Program-made: the position numbers and the translations under genes | The notes under the pieces: generated by a model | Seen by the model: the letters and a program-made list of their open reading frames with translations, nothing else | The model's database searches: none | Told to the model about the DNA's origin: nothing | In this document: one piece after another, positions 52,532-64,000 of the stretch | Layout of the letters: every line of letters begins with the position of its first letter | Position numbering within the stretch: position 1 is the first letter of the stretch | NCBI GenBank assembly: GCA_020746105.1 | Contig: CM036622.1 | Coordinates: 41,703,477 to 41,767,476 of the forward strand | Reading direction: 5' to 3' | Origin: Trogon surrucura | Lineage: Eukaryota; Chordata; Aves; Trogoniformes; Trogonidae | DNA: 64,000 nt

Positions 52532-55500
52532 CTGGCAGAAAACAGGAAAACATAGTAAAAGCTGCTTACAGATGTAAAGACAGAATTATCTTGTCATATT
52601 GATGTTGAATACACAGCAAGCTAAAAATACAACTACACTGATTTCACCGGAAGGTACCAACCGAGGTAAAGGGCAGTAGAGCATAAAAAATAACTTCAGC
52701 CTCCTTGTAACCGTGTCCATCTCCGGCTTTTATCTGCTCCTCGCATTTATCCTCTGCCCTTACAGAAAGCAAAATACATTTGTGCCATTTTGCCTTGGTG
52801 CATCCCTACAGCTGCCTGCAGAGAGCTCTGGCTCTATGCAACCAGACTTCCCTTCCACCACAGCAACATGACAGCCTCTCTTTTGCCCTGGGCTGCTACC
52901 AGCCCTGCTTCCTGGTGACGAAACAACGGCTTCATTATGCATTTAAAACAGCACGCCCCTTCCCCACATATATCTGAACACAACCACAAGCTGTCAGCTG
53001 ACTGCAGCTGCTTTCATGGTGTACATCTGAAATTAGAGGAATGATGCTGCAGAAACAGTCTACTCATGTGATTCCTATTTTTTTTCTTCACTCATAGTAA
53101 AAATTAAGCCAGGTTTCCTCTGGCACATTTAAGGGAGGGAAAAAACATGCAAAGATAAATATTTCAAAATCCTTAAATAAATGGCTGTTTAAGATCTTGA
53201 TAGGCTGCAAGAATTTATTTTTAAAAAATTAAATTGGAAAAGATGCTGAAGACCCAGAAAACAGAGCAAGAGACTACTCGCATGCAAGACAAAAAAATCA
53301 TCACCCCAATCAGAAAAGAATTATCACTTTACACAGCTGATAAAACTGTTCAAAGCCTGGGACATGCACACATTACACCAATATAAAATACACCGCATTT
53401 ATGTTTTTGTAAAACATACCCATAACAAACAATGCTTCATTGACTTTGACAGCAGAGAGGCTAAATTCCAAAATTACTCTGGGCTGATCGTAGCTTAGGA
53501 CTACAAATGAGTATAAAAATCAGTTCTCAGCTCTTGACAAAGTTTATCACATATATTAAAACATCTTCTTCGAAAGAGCATTCTCAGAGCGTACAAAATG
53601 CGATCAGCCAAGCTTTCTGCCCCCTCCCCTCATAGAGGGCATGTTTTCACAATTTCAGGTACAACCAGACAGACAGACAACCGATTCTGGGAATGACAGT
53701 TATTGGAAAAAAAGATTTTGATGATGGAAAGTGTAGTTCTCCTTTCAACCTCATTCCACCCACTTCCCTAGAAATCAGTGAAAGAAAGCTGCATATTCTT
53801 CCAAGGCGGAAAAGGCGATGACATTTCGACAAATATTAAATCTTTGTTTCATAATTTTGATTAACAGCCTCCAGAGAAATATTGTAACTTACAAAGAATC
53901 GCAAAGATCCATTCCAAATAATGTCACACTGAATGACGCATTATCACTTTTTAAATTTGAAACATTTTAGTTGCTATAACCAGAAGGTGATGATTAACTT
54001 TTTAGAAGACTTTAAGAGACTAAAAACATGAAGTGCACTAATATATTTGTTAGCATTCATACACTATTTTGACACAATATATTTTGCAACTACATATAAA
54101 ACACCATTTGAATACTACTCACCTCTTCTTTCAGTTCGTTAGATTCTACAGTATGTGGAAAAACTATCTTAATCTCTAAGTGACTGATATATTCAGTAAA
54201 AAGCCCCGAGAGTATGGCTTAAATTTAAGTCTAAAAACTTGTGAAAATAAAAGCACCTTCCAACGTTCAAGACAAAAAAAAATAAATTTAAAAACCCAGA
54301 TCAGTGGTGCTCCCAACTCAGACACCAGCCAAACCACTTGAATACCTACAGGAGCTGGGTACTCAGCAGTTACTCAAATTCCAATGTGATTGAAAAAATC
54401 AAGTCTTGATGTTTTATGAGCTCTTTCCCACCTTCTCAAAATAGCAGTAGTTATGGAAAGCTTACCATACAAATACAACATATTAGAGTGACATTAACAG
54501 CTTTGACGGATAACCACTCCACACCAATTACCAGAAGAAAACTGCTGTGCTTGCAGTAAGAACTCAGCACGTTTCCAGTTACTGGGTACAATTTCCTGCC
54601 CACTTTGCAATCTGGTTTTGTTTGCACCAAGTTTGCAAACTCCTGTGGCAATGAATTATTTCTTACTGTGAATCTACGCACCTACTAGTACCTATCAGCA
54701 CATTAAGAGTTCCACCGGAAAGGTAACACATTTATGCCGCATGATATGCAAAATAAATTTTAAGCAAATAAAGCATTCTACAAGATATTTTATTAACCCT
54801 CAAATTCAGCTGAAGGATTTGGCTCACATTTGTTCCCCACTTGATTTTATGCCGTTTGATGTTCAAATAACAACAGCCGATGCACAAGGGTTCCTGTTTG
54901 TAAGAATCATGTTGAAACCCTTTACTTTCAAGCGCTTGAGTCAACCATGTCCTACAGCAGAGTTCAAATCCACAAAAGCACGTAGGCACACGCTTCACTG
55001 AGGATGAGTATGCCTCACTACACTTCACTAATGGATGAATAACAACATTGATTTCAACTAAACTACTTGCAAAATTGGAGATAAACATTTTGATGAATGA
55101 GAAGCTCACGCACCCAGCACCTTGCAAGATGGAGCTTGAGGCATTCTTCCTTCCTTCCCCAGCCAGTTTGGCTTCAGATTATGTTTCTTTACTACTAAAC
55201 TCTTTTCTTTCTTGTCCCTTATTCTCATATTTAGCATGAGTACGGGAACTGTACATCAGAAAAAGGTTTTCAGCTATCTTAAAAGGAAACATTTTTCCAG
55301 TTACTGTTTGCTCTGGCAAAAATATTAATAACACAGCTCAAGTGGTTCCATTTCAGTGAGACATCCAGATAACGTTATTTGGGGGAAAAAAAATCACACC
55401 CTTTCTTCCCAATAGTAATGAAATTTTAGTCAAAAAATTTCATGTCTTAATCCCAAGAAATTTAATTTCCAAATATAAGCTGTGTAAGAGATTTTCTTGT

Positions 55501-56780
55501 AAATATTAGTCTAAATCAATGTGAGGCACGTTGAGGCATATGGTATTTTCTAGCATATGCAATATTAGATAACAAAATTTAACTCTCTTCTAGGTCACTA
55601 CGTCTTCCTACCACACCCCTCCCTCCATTGCGCTTGCTGCCAGAGCTTTAATATTAACCTCTGCACACATTAGTGACTGTGTCAGTACAAAATCTGAAAG
55701 CAAACAAATGCTCCAAGACCCTGAACTAAATACAGCTACTTATGAAAATATTTCTATTTATTAAAAGTACAGCAAATGAAAACATTTTGCAGTTTGCCAA
55801 TGAAACAGCAATGCTGCTCCATTAGGTCTGATGCAACTGGACAGTCTCAGGGGAAAAAAAAAAAAATATTGTTAGAATGGACTACAGGCAGACCTGTAGC
55901 CAGAGGCATGAGGTTGCTGAGACATATAAAACTCTAGAATAAATTCTCTTATGCAGTTGTTTTTCTTTTTTCTTACACTTTAACAGAGGTGCAGCACTGG
56001 CAGTTTCAGAGTGGTACAAGGCCTTGAGAGCTGCCAAATTCCACAAAAATTTTAAGTATCAGAAATGACAAACCAGCAAACTTTTCTGCCCAGACCTCCC
56101 AATAGACTGAAAACTTCCATATTAACTGACTAGAATGAGGTTAAAAAAAGCAAAGATGTGTCTCAATCTAGGATTTTTTTTTCTTTACAATCTATGACAA
56201 GAGAAACAATTCTGTTCAAAAGTGGTCACCCTTCAGTTACCAACATGCAGTTTCAATGGTCTCTAATTTTAAGGAAAGATTAAGATGTAAATTAAAACAC
56301 ATGCAAGAGGGAATTATAATAAAAGACATCAGTAGTAAACAGCCCACTTTTATTTACACATTTAGCGTTATTCACAGAATGCCCAGTAAATCTGTTTGTA
56401 AAATTAAACTACAGAGAACTTTCAGAAACACTAAGTAAGGTAGGTTTCAGATTTGTATGCTATTAAAATTTAATGGTGACAACATGTAAGACTAGAAGTA
56501 ACCTGCTATCTTTTGGGGCAATTTTTATGAGGAAATGATTTTTAAAGCGTTCGAAATTAAACTGTTGGAAGCAAAATAAAAGTTAGGAGAGATGAACTAA
56601 CTTTTGAGTGTGTAGCCAGAAAATAAGAGATGAAAGATCAGGATAACTTAGCTACAATGTGTGTGTTTATGTACACATACACAAAGTAGATGGGCATATT
56701 TACAAATCTATATCTCTATATATTCACATATAATAAACTTGTGTATGGACATTAAGGTGTTATGTGTAACAAATAACCTT

Positions 56781-56956
56781 AGAATCATAGAATGGCCTAG
56801 GTTGGAAGGGACCTTAGAGATCATTTTAATCCAACCTCCCTGTCATGGGCAGGGACTCCTCCCAACTAGATCAGGCCACACATGGGGACCAAAAGGGAAG
56901 CGAACCCGCGACCTTTGGCATTTCAGCACTGCGCTCAACTGAGTGAGCTAAACCGG
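56781..56956 (-). mobile_element. tRNA-Ile/CR1 SINE (TguSINE1-like), best preserved copy
   Basis: The - strand starts with CCGGTTTAGCTCACTCAGTT and later CCAAAGGTCGCGGGTTCGC, very close to the tRNA-Ile A and B boxes (the B region CCAAGGTCGCGGGTTCG is nearly identical to the tRNA). A linker and CR1 3' end follow (GGTCCCTTCCAACCTAGGCC, ATTCTATGATTCT). About 176 bp, with no clear target duplication. Confidence 0.88.
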
Positions 56957-57939
56957 TAAACAGCTCCAGTGTAGACCATATTAAAGATACTATTTCTATT
57001 TTTTTGACTAAGAGAGTGATATTTTGAAATGCCTGACACTCACAAGGAATTGTTAGCAAACAAGCAAATTCCAGCATGAACATATGTCAAAAAATGGTGC
57101 AAAAATCCTGCATACTAAGGACACCCCAACACATACATCTTAGGCATTACAAAGTCTCTTGACAACAGTGATAGAGACATTGACCTGTAAATGGGTTTAG
57201 CAATTTCAATTTTTTCTCTCCACGGAGCATCTTTACATTCAGTATTTTTCTGTGTAGCACAAAAAGCCTTTGAACAACTAGAAAGTGTCACAATTTGAAC
57301 AACTTTTTAGTATTAAATTTGTTATGCAAAGGCTACAAAACAGCAACAACTCTATTAAATACATTTGAGCACAGAAACTACTTGTAGTCGACCTAAATGT
57401 GTCTTCCTCTTTGTATGAAGTCAGCAATACTAAAACCTACAAGATGCCAAAATTCTGTCGAAAAACGTTGAGAATACTACAGAAATTGCATATAGATATA
57501 TAAAATTGGAAACACTGAGAATATAGCAATAATCATCACCATCCTCCTCATGGTCTCAGAATGGTTACACACCTACAAATGATATAAAATTATCAAAAGA
57601 GTATTTTAAGTAAACTAACCTCAAAACTGAGGAGGAGCATGAAAAAACCCAACACATTCATAGCTGTCATGAGTTAACATTTTTATCATGGATAGAGATG
57701 GTTTAAATATCCTTTCTCCCATCCCCAGAATGACATTTCCTAGATAAAGCCACTGAACAAACATGACCGACACCGACTTCACTCATGACAGAATTTCACA
57801 GGTAATTTCCCTCTAGGTAAGCAGCGTTCACATGCCACAGAGGGTGATGACCTGGGGACTGGACCACTTCATTGTCAGCACTGATGAGTGGATTTAAAGC
57901 CCTGTTTCACGAAATTCTATATACCAAGAGGTTCACAGG

Positions 57940-58050
57940 CAACCTGGGCTAGCAGGAGGCAGAGGTGTCCCTGCCCATAGCAGGGGGATTGGAACTAGAT
58001 GATCTCCAAGGTCCCTTCCAATCTTAACCATTCTATGATTCTGTGACATT
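57940..58050 (+). mobile_element. CR1 LINE 3' end
   Basis: The order GTGTCCCTGCCCATAGCAGG, then GGATTGGAACTAGATGATCT, then CCAAGGTCCCTTCCAATC and ATTCTATGATTCTGTGA is the CR1 3'UTR and tail. The 5' limit is approximate. Confidence 0.88.
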
Positions 58051-59830
58051 TCTGAAGCCTAAACTCAACGTTTATAAATAGCAAACTAAGGATGGAAACA
58101 AACAACTGTGTTATGTAGGTAACCTGGCAACTGGTCATCACCACATGGAGTATACTGCCAAGAACTATAAAACTTAGCACAATCAGCATAATTCCTGAAT
58201 CTAATGAAACTATTTCATCCTGATTTCCCTAGATAAACCTTTCATTAGCTCCAACTACAATATCCAGCAGGGCTTTGAGTGTTTCTATTTCTCCAGCATA
58301 CCAATCTTTAACATCAACAATTTACAATGAGTGATACCATCTGAAGATACTTAGAGTAAAATTTACGACATATGTCAAAGAAAACACATAAATTCTTCAA
58401 CATACTATAACAACTTACATAACACAACCTCAGTGACAAAAGTGCAAGCTTTCCCTCTATAAGTAAGAGCACTCTACCTTATGATTTATTGCTCACTTTA
58501 CACTTATATTGACATTACCACTACTGAGATTATCATTATCACTTACTTATATGAGTTGTACTTAATTCAGGAATAAGAATTTGCTTTGAGGTTTATATTT
58601 TTAGACAGAAGATTTCCAAGAAAGCTAACACAGCATTAATCATAAAGACAAATACAGAAAAACAAAACCAAAAAAGTATGCAGTTTCTCAGCTGAAAACA
58701 AAAAGTTACTGTCTTTTCACAAGGAGTGAAGGAAATAACATTCTATACTGTTAATTCTGAAAATATTTTAAACATAAGTGTTCAGCTTTGAGTATGGCAA
58801 AGCTCTTCACGAAATCTTGTCATGAGAACAGGAGATCCTAACATCTAGAGGCAGAAGATGAATAATCACCATCTTCAGAGGAATCGCACAGATTTTCCAT
58901 TTGACTATACTTAGGACACTGTATCTCAAAAGACTGCTAACTGATTTTTGAAGTGATTTGCCATCCTCTGTGGTGGTCTACAGGGAGAAAACTACAGGCC
59001 ATAAAACTGACAATTTCTGCTGTGTGATGCAATTAAACCTCCACATGTTGCAACTCTGCCGAAGACTGACACCTGAAAGCATATCTATTCAAATGCCGAC
59101 TGTCGCAGAACCACATGAGCAAACTGCAGCTATCAGAACTCTTTCCCAATAGGTCTGAGTACATACAGTGCTCAGTCTTGTGGACTACAGAAAACATCTG
59201 TCTCTTCATGGCTTTCCTCTAGTAGATGCTGTGTGGAACTGACAGTCCTCAAGACAAGCCCACTTTTACCCAAACAAATGCATCACAGCAAAAGGGAGCA
59301 CTGACTTTGTGTTGTATCATAATCATGTACCTACAGAATCCAACAGCAAACAACTGTCAGAAGGAATCATTCAAGCTACAGAAGCAATACAAAGCATTTT
59401 TTGCAAAATGATGACTCCACTTCTCAAACCTCTATCTTAAAAGCAGGAGCCTCACATACAGAATTCACAACTCTACCAGATCTTGCAACTCAAAAGATAC
59501 TTTTTTTTAAATGACACTTGGAAATTATTCCCACACATCTTCAGATTTTTTCTCCTAGAACTCCCACAGTCAGGTATTTTTTCTTTCTTCTACCCCTCAA
59601 CCTCCTCCAGAAGAATGACCTTATTTTCTTTTTTCTAATATCCTTCTCTAGCCTAAATGAAAGAATTGGCTTTTTTTCCTCTACTCTCAGCATCTCATTC
59701 AATATAAGACGTTAAAGCTCAATTATTTTTCATTTGTCCTTAACCTGAAGCTTGTACTTCATGTACCTAACAACTTCTTACCCAGCCAAATACAAGGGTT
59801 CAACTTTAAGCCTACAAATACCTACAAACA

Positions 59831-60810
59831 TCTAGTGGAGCCCCTCAGAGGTCAGTACTGAGACCAGTAGTATTCAATATATTCACCAACGACCTGGATG
59901 AGGGAACAGGGTGCACCATCAGCAAGTTTGCTGATAACACAGAAACTGGGAGGAGTGGCTGACACACCAGAAGGCTGTGCAGCCATTCAGAGGGACCTGG
60001 ACAGGCTGGAGAGTTGGGCAGGGGGAAATTTTATGAAATACAGCAAGGGCAAGTGTAGACTCTTGCACCTGGAAAAGAACAACCCCAAGTACCAGTATAG
60101 GTTGGGGACTGCCCCTCTGGAGAGCAGTGTAGGGGAAAGGGACCTGGGGGCTCTAGTGGACAGCAGGATGACCAATGACCATGAGCCAGCAATGTGCCCT
60201 CGTGGCCAAGAAGGCCCATGGCATCCTGGGGTGTATTAGAAGGGGAGTAGCAAGTAGGTCAAGAGAGGTCCTCCTGCCCCTCTACTCTGCCCTGGTGAGG
60301 CCACATCTGGAATATTGTGTCCAGTTCTGGGCCCCTCAGCTCAAGCAGGACAGGGAGCTGTTTGAGAGAGTCCAGAGCCACGAAGATGATGAAGGGAGTG
60401 GAACATCTCCCTTATGAGGAAAGGCTGAAGGAGCTGGGTCTCTTTAGCTTGGAGAAGAGGAGGCTGAGGGGTGACCTCATTAATGTTTATAAATATGTCA
60501 AGGGGGGGTGTCAGGAGGATGGAGCCAGGCTCTTCTCAGTGATGTCCAATGACAGGACAAGGGGCAGTGGATACAAGCTGGAACATAAGAGGTTCCACAA
60601 AAATATTAGAACAAGCTTTTTCACTGTGAGGGTGACAGAGCCCTGGAACAGGCTGCCCAGGGAGGTTGTGGAGTCTCCTTCTCTGGAAACTTTCAAAACC
60701 CATCTGGACGTGTTCCTGTGTAACCTACTGTAGGTGATCCTGCTCTGGCAGGGGGTTGGACCACATGATCTTTTGAGGTCCCTTCCAACCCCTGACATTC
60801 TGTGATTCTG
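59831..60810 (+). mobile_element. CR1 LINE, 3' kilobase of ORF2 plus 3'UTR
   Basis: The element starts within the RT domain at a segment resembling SG.PQGSVLGPV.FNIF.NDLDEG and continues through FAD(N)T. It then covers the conserved C-terminal region ([87 protein letters not shown]). The 3'UTR ends in GGTCCCTTCCAACCCCTGAC and ATTCTGTGATTCTG. The protein frame shifts between three open stretches (59898-60239, 60175-60417, 60317-60733), so it is dead. It is 5'-truncated, as most CR1 copies are. Confidence 0.95.
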
Positions 60811-62012
60811 CCTTGCCCAGATCCTTAGACTGCTATGACTACAAGACCATATAAGATGCATGTGGTCATTCAGATAATTTCAAAGGTGCAGCTATTCTGT
60901 AGTTCTACATATTCACAGTTTCAAATAAAAAAAAACCAAACCCCAAACCAAAACCCTCAGCTTTTCCCCTCCACTCATTCACGTAACCAAACTCACTCTG
61001 TGTCCTCAGCATATTCTGTGGGATTACTGGACTTGTCTATCAAACATCCTCAAAATAACACTTCTAGTGATCTTGGCTCGTTGGCCTAGCTGGCTGAGTT
61101 CCTATACTAGTCTCCACCTTCAGCTTGAAACAGTTTGTGTTTTTTCTTTGCCCATTAACTTGTCCTTTAATACTGGAAAACAGCTAGTGAAAACCACAGC
61201 TTTTTCTTAATTGTTATTTAAAGTGAAGTCTTGCTATTTGTGTATGGATCAGGAAATACAATTTTCCAACTACTAACCACAAAGTCTACACTGCTCCTGG
61301 TCTTCTCCTTTTCTCTACTTTCAATGAAAAATAAACTATGAAGTGTATCAATACATTAGGTGTTTTTCTTATTCTTCACAGTATGTACTTACACATTATA
61401 TTTTATTCACAACTCTTTTGGACTTGGAGACACTAAGTGGGAGATGAATTCTCACCGTATATGCAGGACCTCAGTTCAAATTCAGAACATACAGGCACCA
61501 GTGTAACAAAATCTTTACAGCAGTTACAATTAAAAATTTTGGTAATAACCTTCAGCACATTCACTTCTTTCCTGGAAATCCACGGACAATTACCGAGTTT
61601 TTTAAAAAAAAAAATTCTAAGTGTCATATACTAAGTTTTTTTTAGCTAAAATTTAGTAATGATTTCCAACTTCTTTAGAATTAGATAACCTAGTTAAAGA
61701 CAGCAATAAATTTCACAAATTCTAACATAAGGAAAGTAATTAAAATACAATAAAAATAAAACCACTATTCTAAGATTTTTATATCTTTTTTAACAAGATG
61801 CTAGACCTATCATGTGCAGATATTCTCCCCTATATTTGCATTCCTCTGAAATTTCAGAGATGGGAAACAAGTAGGAAAATATTTAAGGAGTGACAAAGAG
61901 ATGAAGGATAACTAATTATTTGCTGGCAGCACAGTTCAAAGACATTGTAACCAACAGCAAGATATTTTTCTCTAGTTGACATATTGTCTGAATAGAAGCT
62001 TCATAAACATAC

Positions 62013-62067
62013 CAATTGAAGGATGTCTTCATCTTTTGGCATAACACTAAGTTCCAATACGCTGTCA
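62013..62067 (-). CDS. ARHGAP21: ARHGAP21 coding exon, end of PDZ domain
   Basis: 55 nt: one base finishing a Ser codon plus 18 codons. Acceptor CTATTTATTTCAG, donor TTG|GTATGT. It encodes DSVLELSVMPKDEDILQL. LELSVMPKDEDILQ is the last PDZ strand and following linker of ARHGAP21 (human NSDTTLELSVMPKDEDILQ). Earlier PDZ exons (GFGFTLRHF, carboxylate-loop region) are not in the window. Confidence 0.93.
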
Positions 62068-63127
62068 CTGAAATAAATAGAAAAAAAACCACCATACATT
62101 AACTGTTGGAAAAGGTTTTAAATTCTTCTTACAAAGATGAACCATTATCTTGCATAGACCAAAACAATTTCAAAACTCCCAGTCTGCTGTTCTGTCAAAG
62201 TACTTTACACAAGAGAAATGAACATTGATTTTTATTAGAGTCTTAGCAAATAAGTGCAGAACAGAAATCTGACTGAAGCGTGCATCTATGTTCTCACCAA
62301 AACTGGCATATTAAGCCCATACATTGTATTTACCAGTTTTGTTTCTCCCTCCTAAGTTCTAAGGTACATTATTTGTACAATGCATTTGCTGAGAAAAGAC
62401 AAAACCAGCACAGAGACCGGTCACCAACTTCAGGGCACACAGAACAGTCTATGAAAGCATTAAGAAGGACCCCAGTTTGTTTCTGCAGAAAGGAAAGTCA
62501 ACTTCTCAAGCACGCAACGTATGATTTATTATGCTTTTTTATATGAAATTTTGTGGTTCCACTTCCACTTGTTAGCAACCGGAGACATAAGGCTGCATTC
62601 CAAAATAGCAGAGTAAGGGTATTTGGTTTCACAATCTTTTTAAACTATTACTCATCTTGGGAAAAAAAGTGGCCTCCAAGTAGTATAAATTACTTTAGTT
62701 TTAAAGCCAAAGATCAGCAGTGATAGATTTAGGTTCTTCATTTTAAGCCTATCCACAGTTAGGAAAAACTAAGTAAGTCTTCAAAAGCCTTTTAAAGATT
62801 TTTCAGAATACTGAATTTGATGAAACACAACATCGACTGTATATGAATTTTACAATAACTTTTGACTGAAAGCATAAACAGCAAAACTACTTAAAATGAT
62901 TCTTTGAAAGTAGTGTCATCAGGAGATGATTTCTGCCTAAACGCCTTTGTACAGATATTAAGCCATTTACCAGTTGCAAAAGAGTATGAAAGAAATACCA
63001 TAGCTTGAGGTATTACCAGTGAAATGTTCAGATTTTGTTTCTACTTTTGGGTAGCATGCATGTATACATTCTATCAGGCATGTATAAATTCCATTATGGT
63101 TTAATAGTAATCAATGTTTTTTTACAG

Positions 63128-63191
63128 GATAAGACTTTGGAAGTCAAAAATATGATAAATAGAATTGATCCTCTTCAACTAATTTAATAAA
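63128..63191 (+). other. exon-like segment, + strand, unassigned
   Basis: A TTTTTTTTACAG acceptor is followed by 19 codons ending in VKNMINRIDPLQLI, then TAA at 63185-63187 overlapping AATAAA (63186-63191). The layout imitates a terminal exon on the strand opposite ARHGAP21. I do not recognise the peptide and found no partner exon. It may be chance in AT-rich DNA. Confidence 0.2.
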
Positions 63192-63383
63192 GAATATAAT
63201 TTTACTGAACAAACTATTCTCTCATGCAAATATTTTTTGTGCTTTTTTGTTTGTGTTTTGTCGCTTGGTTTGGGTTTTTTTTTAAAGAGATTAAATCCAT
63301 TTCCACAATGTAACATCATTTTTAGCAGTCATCCAAAAGAGGAAAGGGTTCCATTCAGCAACATTGTCGTATCATTCAGATAA

Positions 63384-63488
63384 CTAAATTGTTCTATTCC
63401 AGTTTGTCTGTAGAACCTTCTGAAGACCATCTGGATCTTGATACTTAACATTTTGTGAAGTGCTCTTAGAATGTTTTTCAATTCTTGT
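63384..63488 (-). other. exon-like segment, - strand, unassigned
   Basis: A strong acceptor (CTTTCTGTTTCTTAG) is followed by an open stretch of 34 codons (TRIEKHSKSTSQNV...) to a TAG at 63384-63386. It lies between PDZ exons of ARHGAP21 on the same strand, so it might be an alternative terminal exon giving a PDZ-only product. The upstream ARHGAP21 exon would arrive with two spare bases (phase 2), which shifts to another frame that stays open for about 52 codons. I do not recognise either peptide. Confidence 0.25.
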
Positions 63489-64000
63489 CTAAGAAACAGA
63501 AAGTTAAGGAATACTTATGGTGTATTGTACCATATAGTGTGCATGTAATTTATGAACTACAAAGTGTTAATAAGAACCACCACACAGAAAGTGGCATTTT
63601 TCACTAAGACATTAGACACAGTATTGTGAATTCTCAGAGATACCAATCATGCAAAAGACTTTCATTATACATTTTGAGACTTGAATTTATTGAGTCAGTC
63701 ATCAACTTAAAGCACTAATCATAAAGACTATCTTTTGATGTATTATTTTGTATTAATGAAATAGATTCAGTAGCTGAACTCTCCGTACATTTGTGTGTAA
63801 TCCCAACACTTTAAAAAAAATTTCAAAGACAAAAGGAATAGAATTAATCATTCAAATTCTACATCATTTAAAACAAAAAAAAAAGTTGAGACTCAGAACC
63901 TGTTTTATTTAGAACTATACACTAGTTATGGACTTTGCATTACTAATCAACATATCTGCAAGCTGATTATGCAAACAGATGAGAATAAACTCTTAACGGA

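Larger units (their letters stand above)
52532..62012 (-). other. ARHGAP21 long intron (9.5 kb)
   Basis: This contains a near full-length tRNA/CR1 SINE (56781-56956), a CR1 tail (57940-58050), a 1-kb CR1 LINE fragment (59831-60810) and simple A- and T-runs. The 131-codon frame at 54732-55127 (-) has no features of a protein. No further exon was identified. Confidence 0.7.
62068..64000 (-). other. ARHGAP21 intron, runs off the window
   Basis: The next upstream exon, encoding the middle of the PDZ domain, was not found before base 64000. The stretch includes two unassigned exon-like segments, 63128-63191 (+) and 63384-63488 (-), described separately, and a T-rich stretch at about 63239-63285. 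Confidence 0.7.

Noticed and set aside
54732-55127. 131-codon frame on the - strand in the 9.5-kb intron
   Set aside because: No domain and no splice sites giving a compatible phase with ARHGAP21.

Overview
The window is nuclear DNA from a bird and holds the 3' parts of two large convergent protein-coding genes with conserved synteny (human 10p12 order). Evidence for a bird: many CR1 non-LTR retrotransposon remnants with the ATTCTATGATTCT-type 3' tail, compact introns, and at least two (probably three) SINEs made of a tRNA-Ile-like head joined to a CR1 tail. That SINE design is known as TguSINE1 from zebra finch, so a songbird or close relative is likely. The species call is inference.

Left part, + strand, 1 to about 14400: the last six coding exons of KIAA1217 (SKT, sickle tail). 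They encode about 908 residues with every exon phase compatible, ending at a stop at 13296-13298. A 3'UTR of about 1.1 kb follows, with several AATAAA signals. The gene begins upstream of the window. Introns hold little except an old CR1 fragment near 4.5-5.2 kb and a possible small exon at 312-350 that I could not connect in phase.

Middle, about 14400 to 20080: the intergenic gap between the two 3' ends. It is partly GC-rich and contains one tRNA-CR1 SINE and one CR1 fragment. I see no convincing gene here.

Right part, - strand, about 20080 to 64000: twenty coding exons of ARHGAP21 (Rho GTPase-activating protein 21), read from high to low coordinates. They encode about 1845 residues from the last strand of the PDZ domain to the stop. 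In order they give the end of the PDZ domain, a 30-nt microexon, a very large exon coding a disordered Ser-rich region, the PH/Arf-binding region, the RhoGAP domain with its arginine finger, and a large final exon with the C-terminal tail. All exon junction phases agree. The start codon, promoter and most of the PDZ domain lie beyond 64000. The two long introns (36759-49033 and 52532-62012) carry CR1 remnants, SINEs and simple repeats.

The two genes do not form an operon or pathway; they are convergent neighbours. KIAA1217 is a scaffold-like coiled-coil protein related to SRCIN1/p140Cap with a role in notochord and intervertebral disc. ARHGAP21 is a Golgi- and junction-associated GAP for Cdc42/RhoA, recruited by ARF1. 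I found no clearly new biological system. The most interesting items are the 30-nt ARHGAP21 microexon, the tRNA-Ile/CR1 SINEs, one ARHGAP21 exon with an unusual 3' splice site, and two unassigned exon-like segments near 63.1-63.5 kb.
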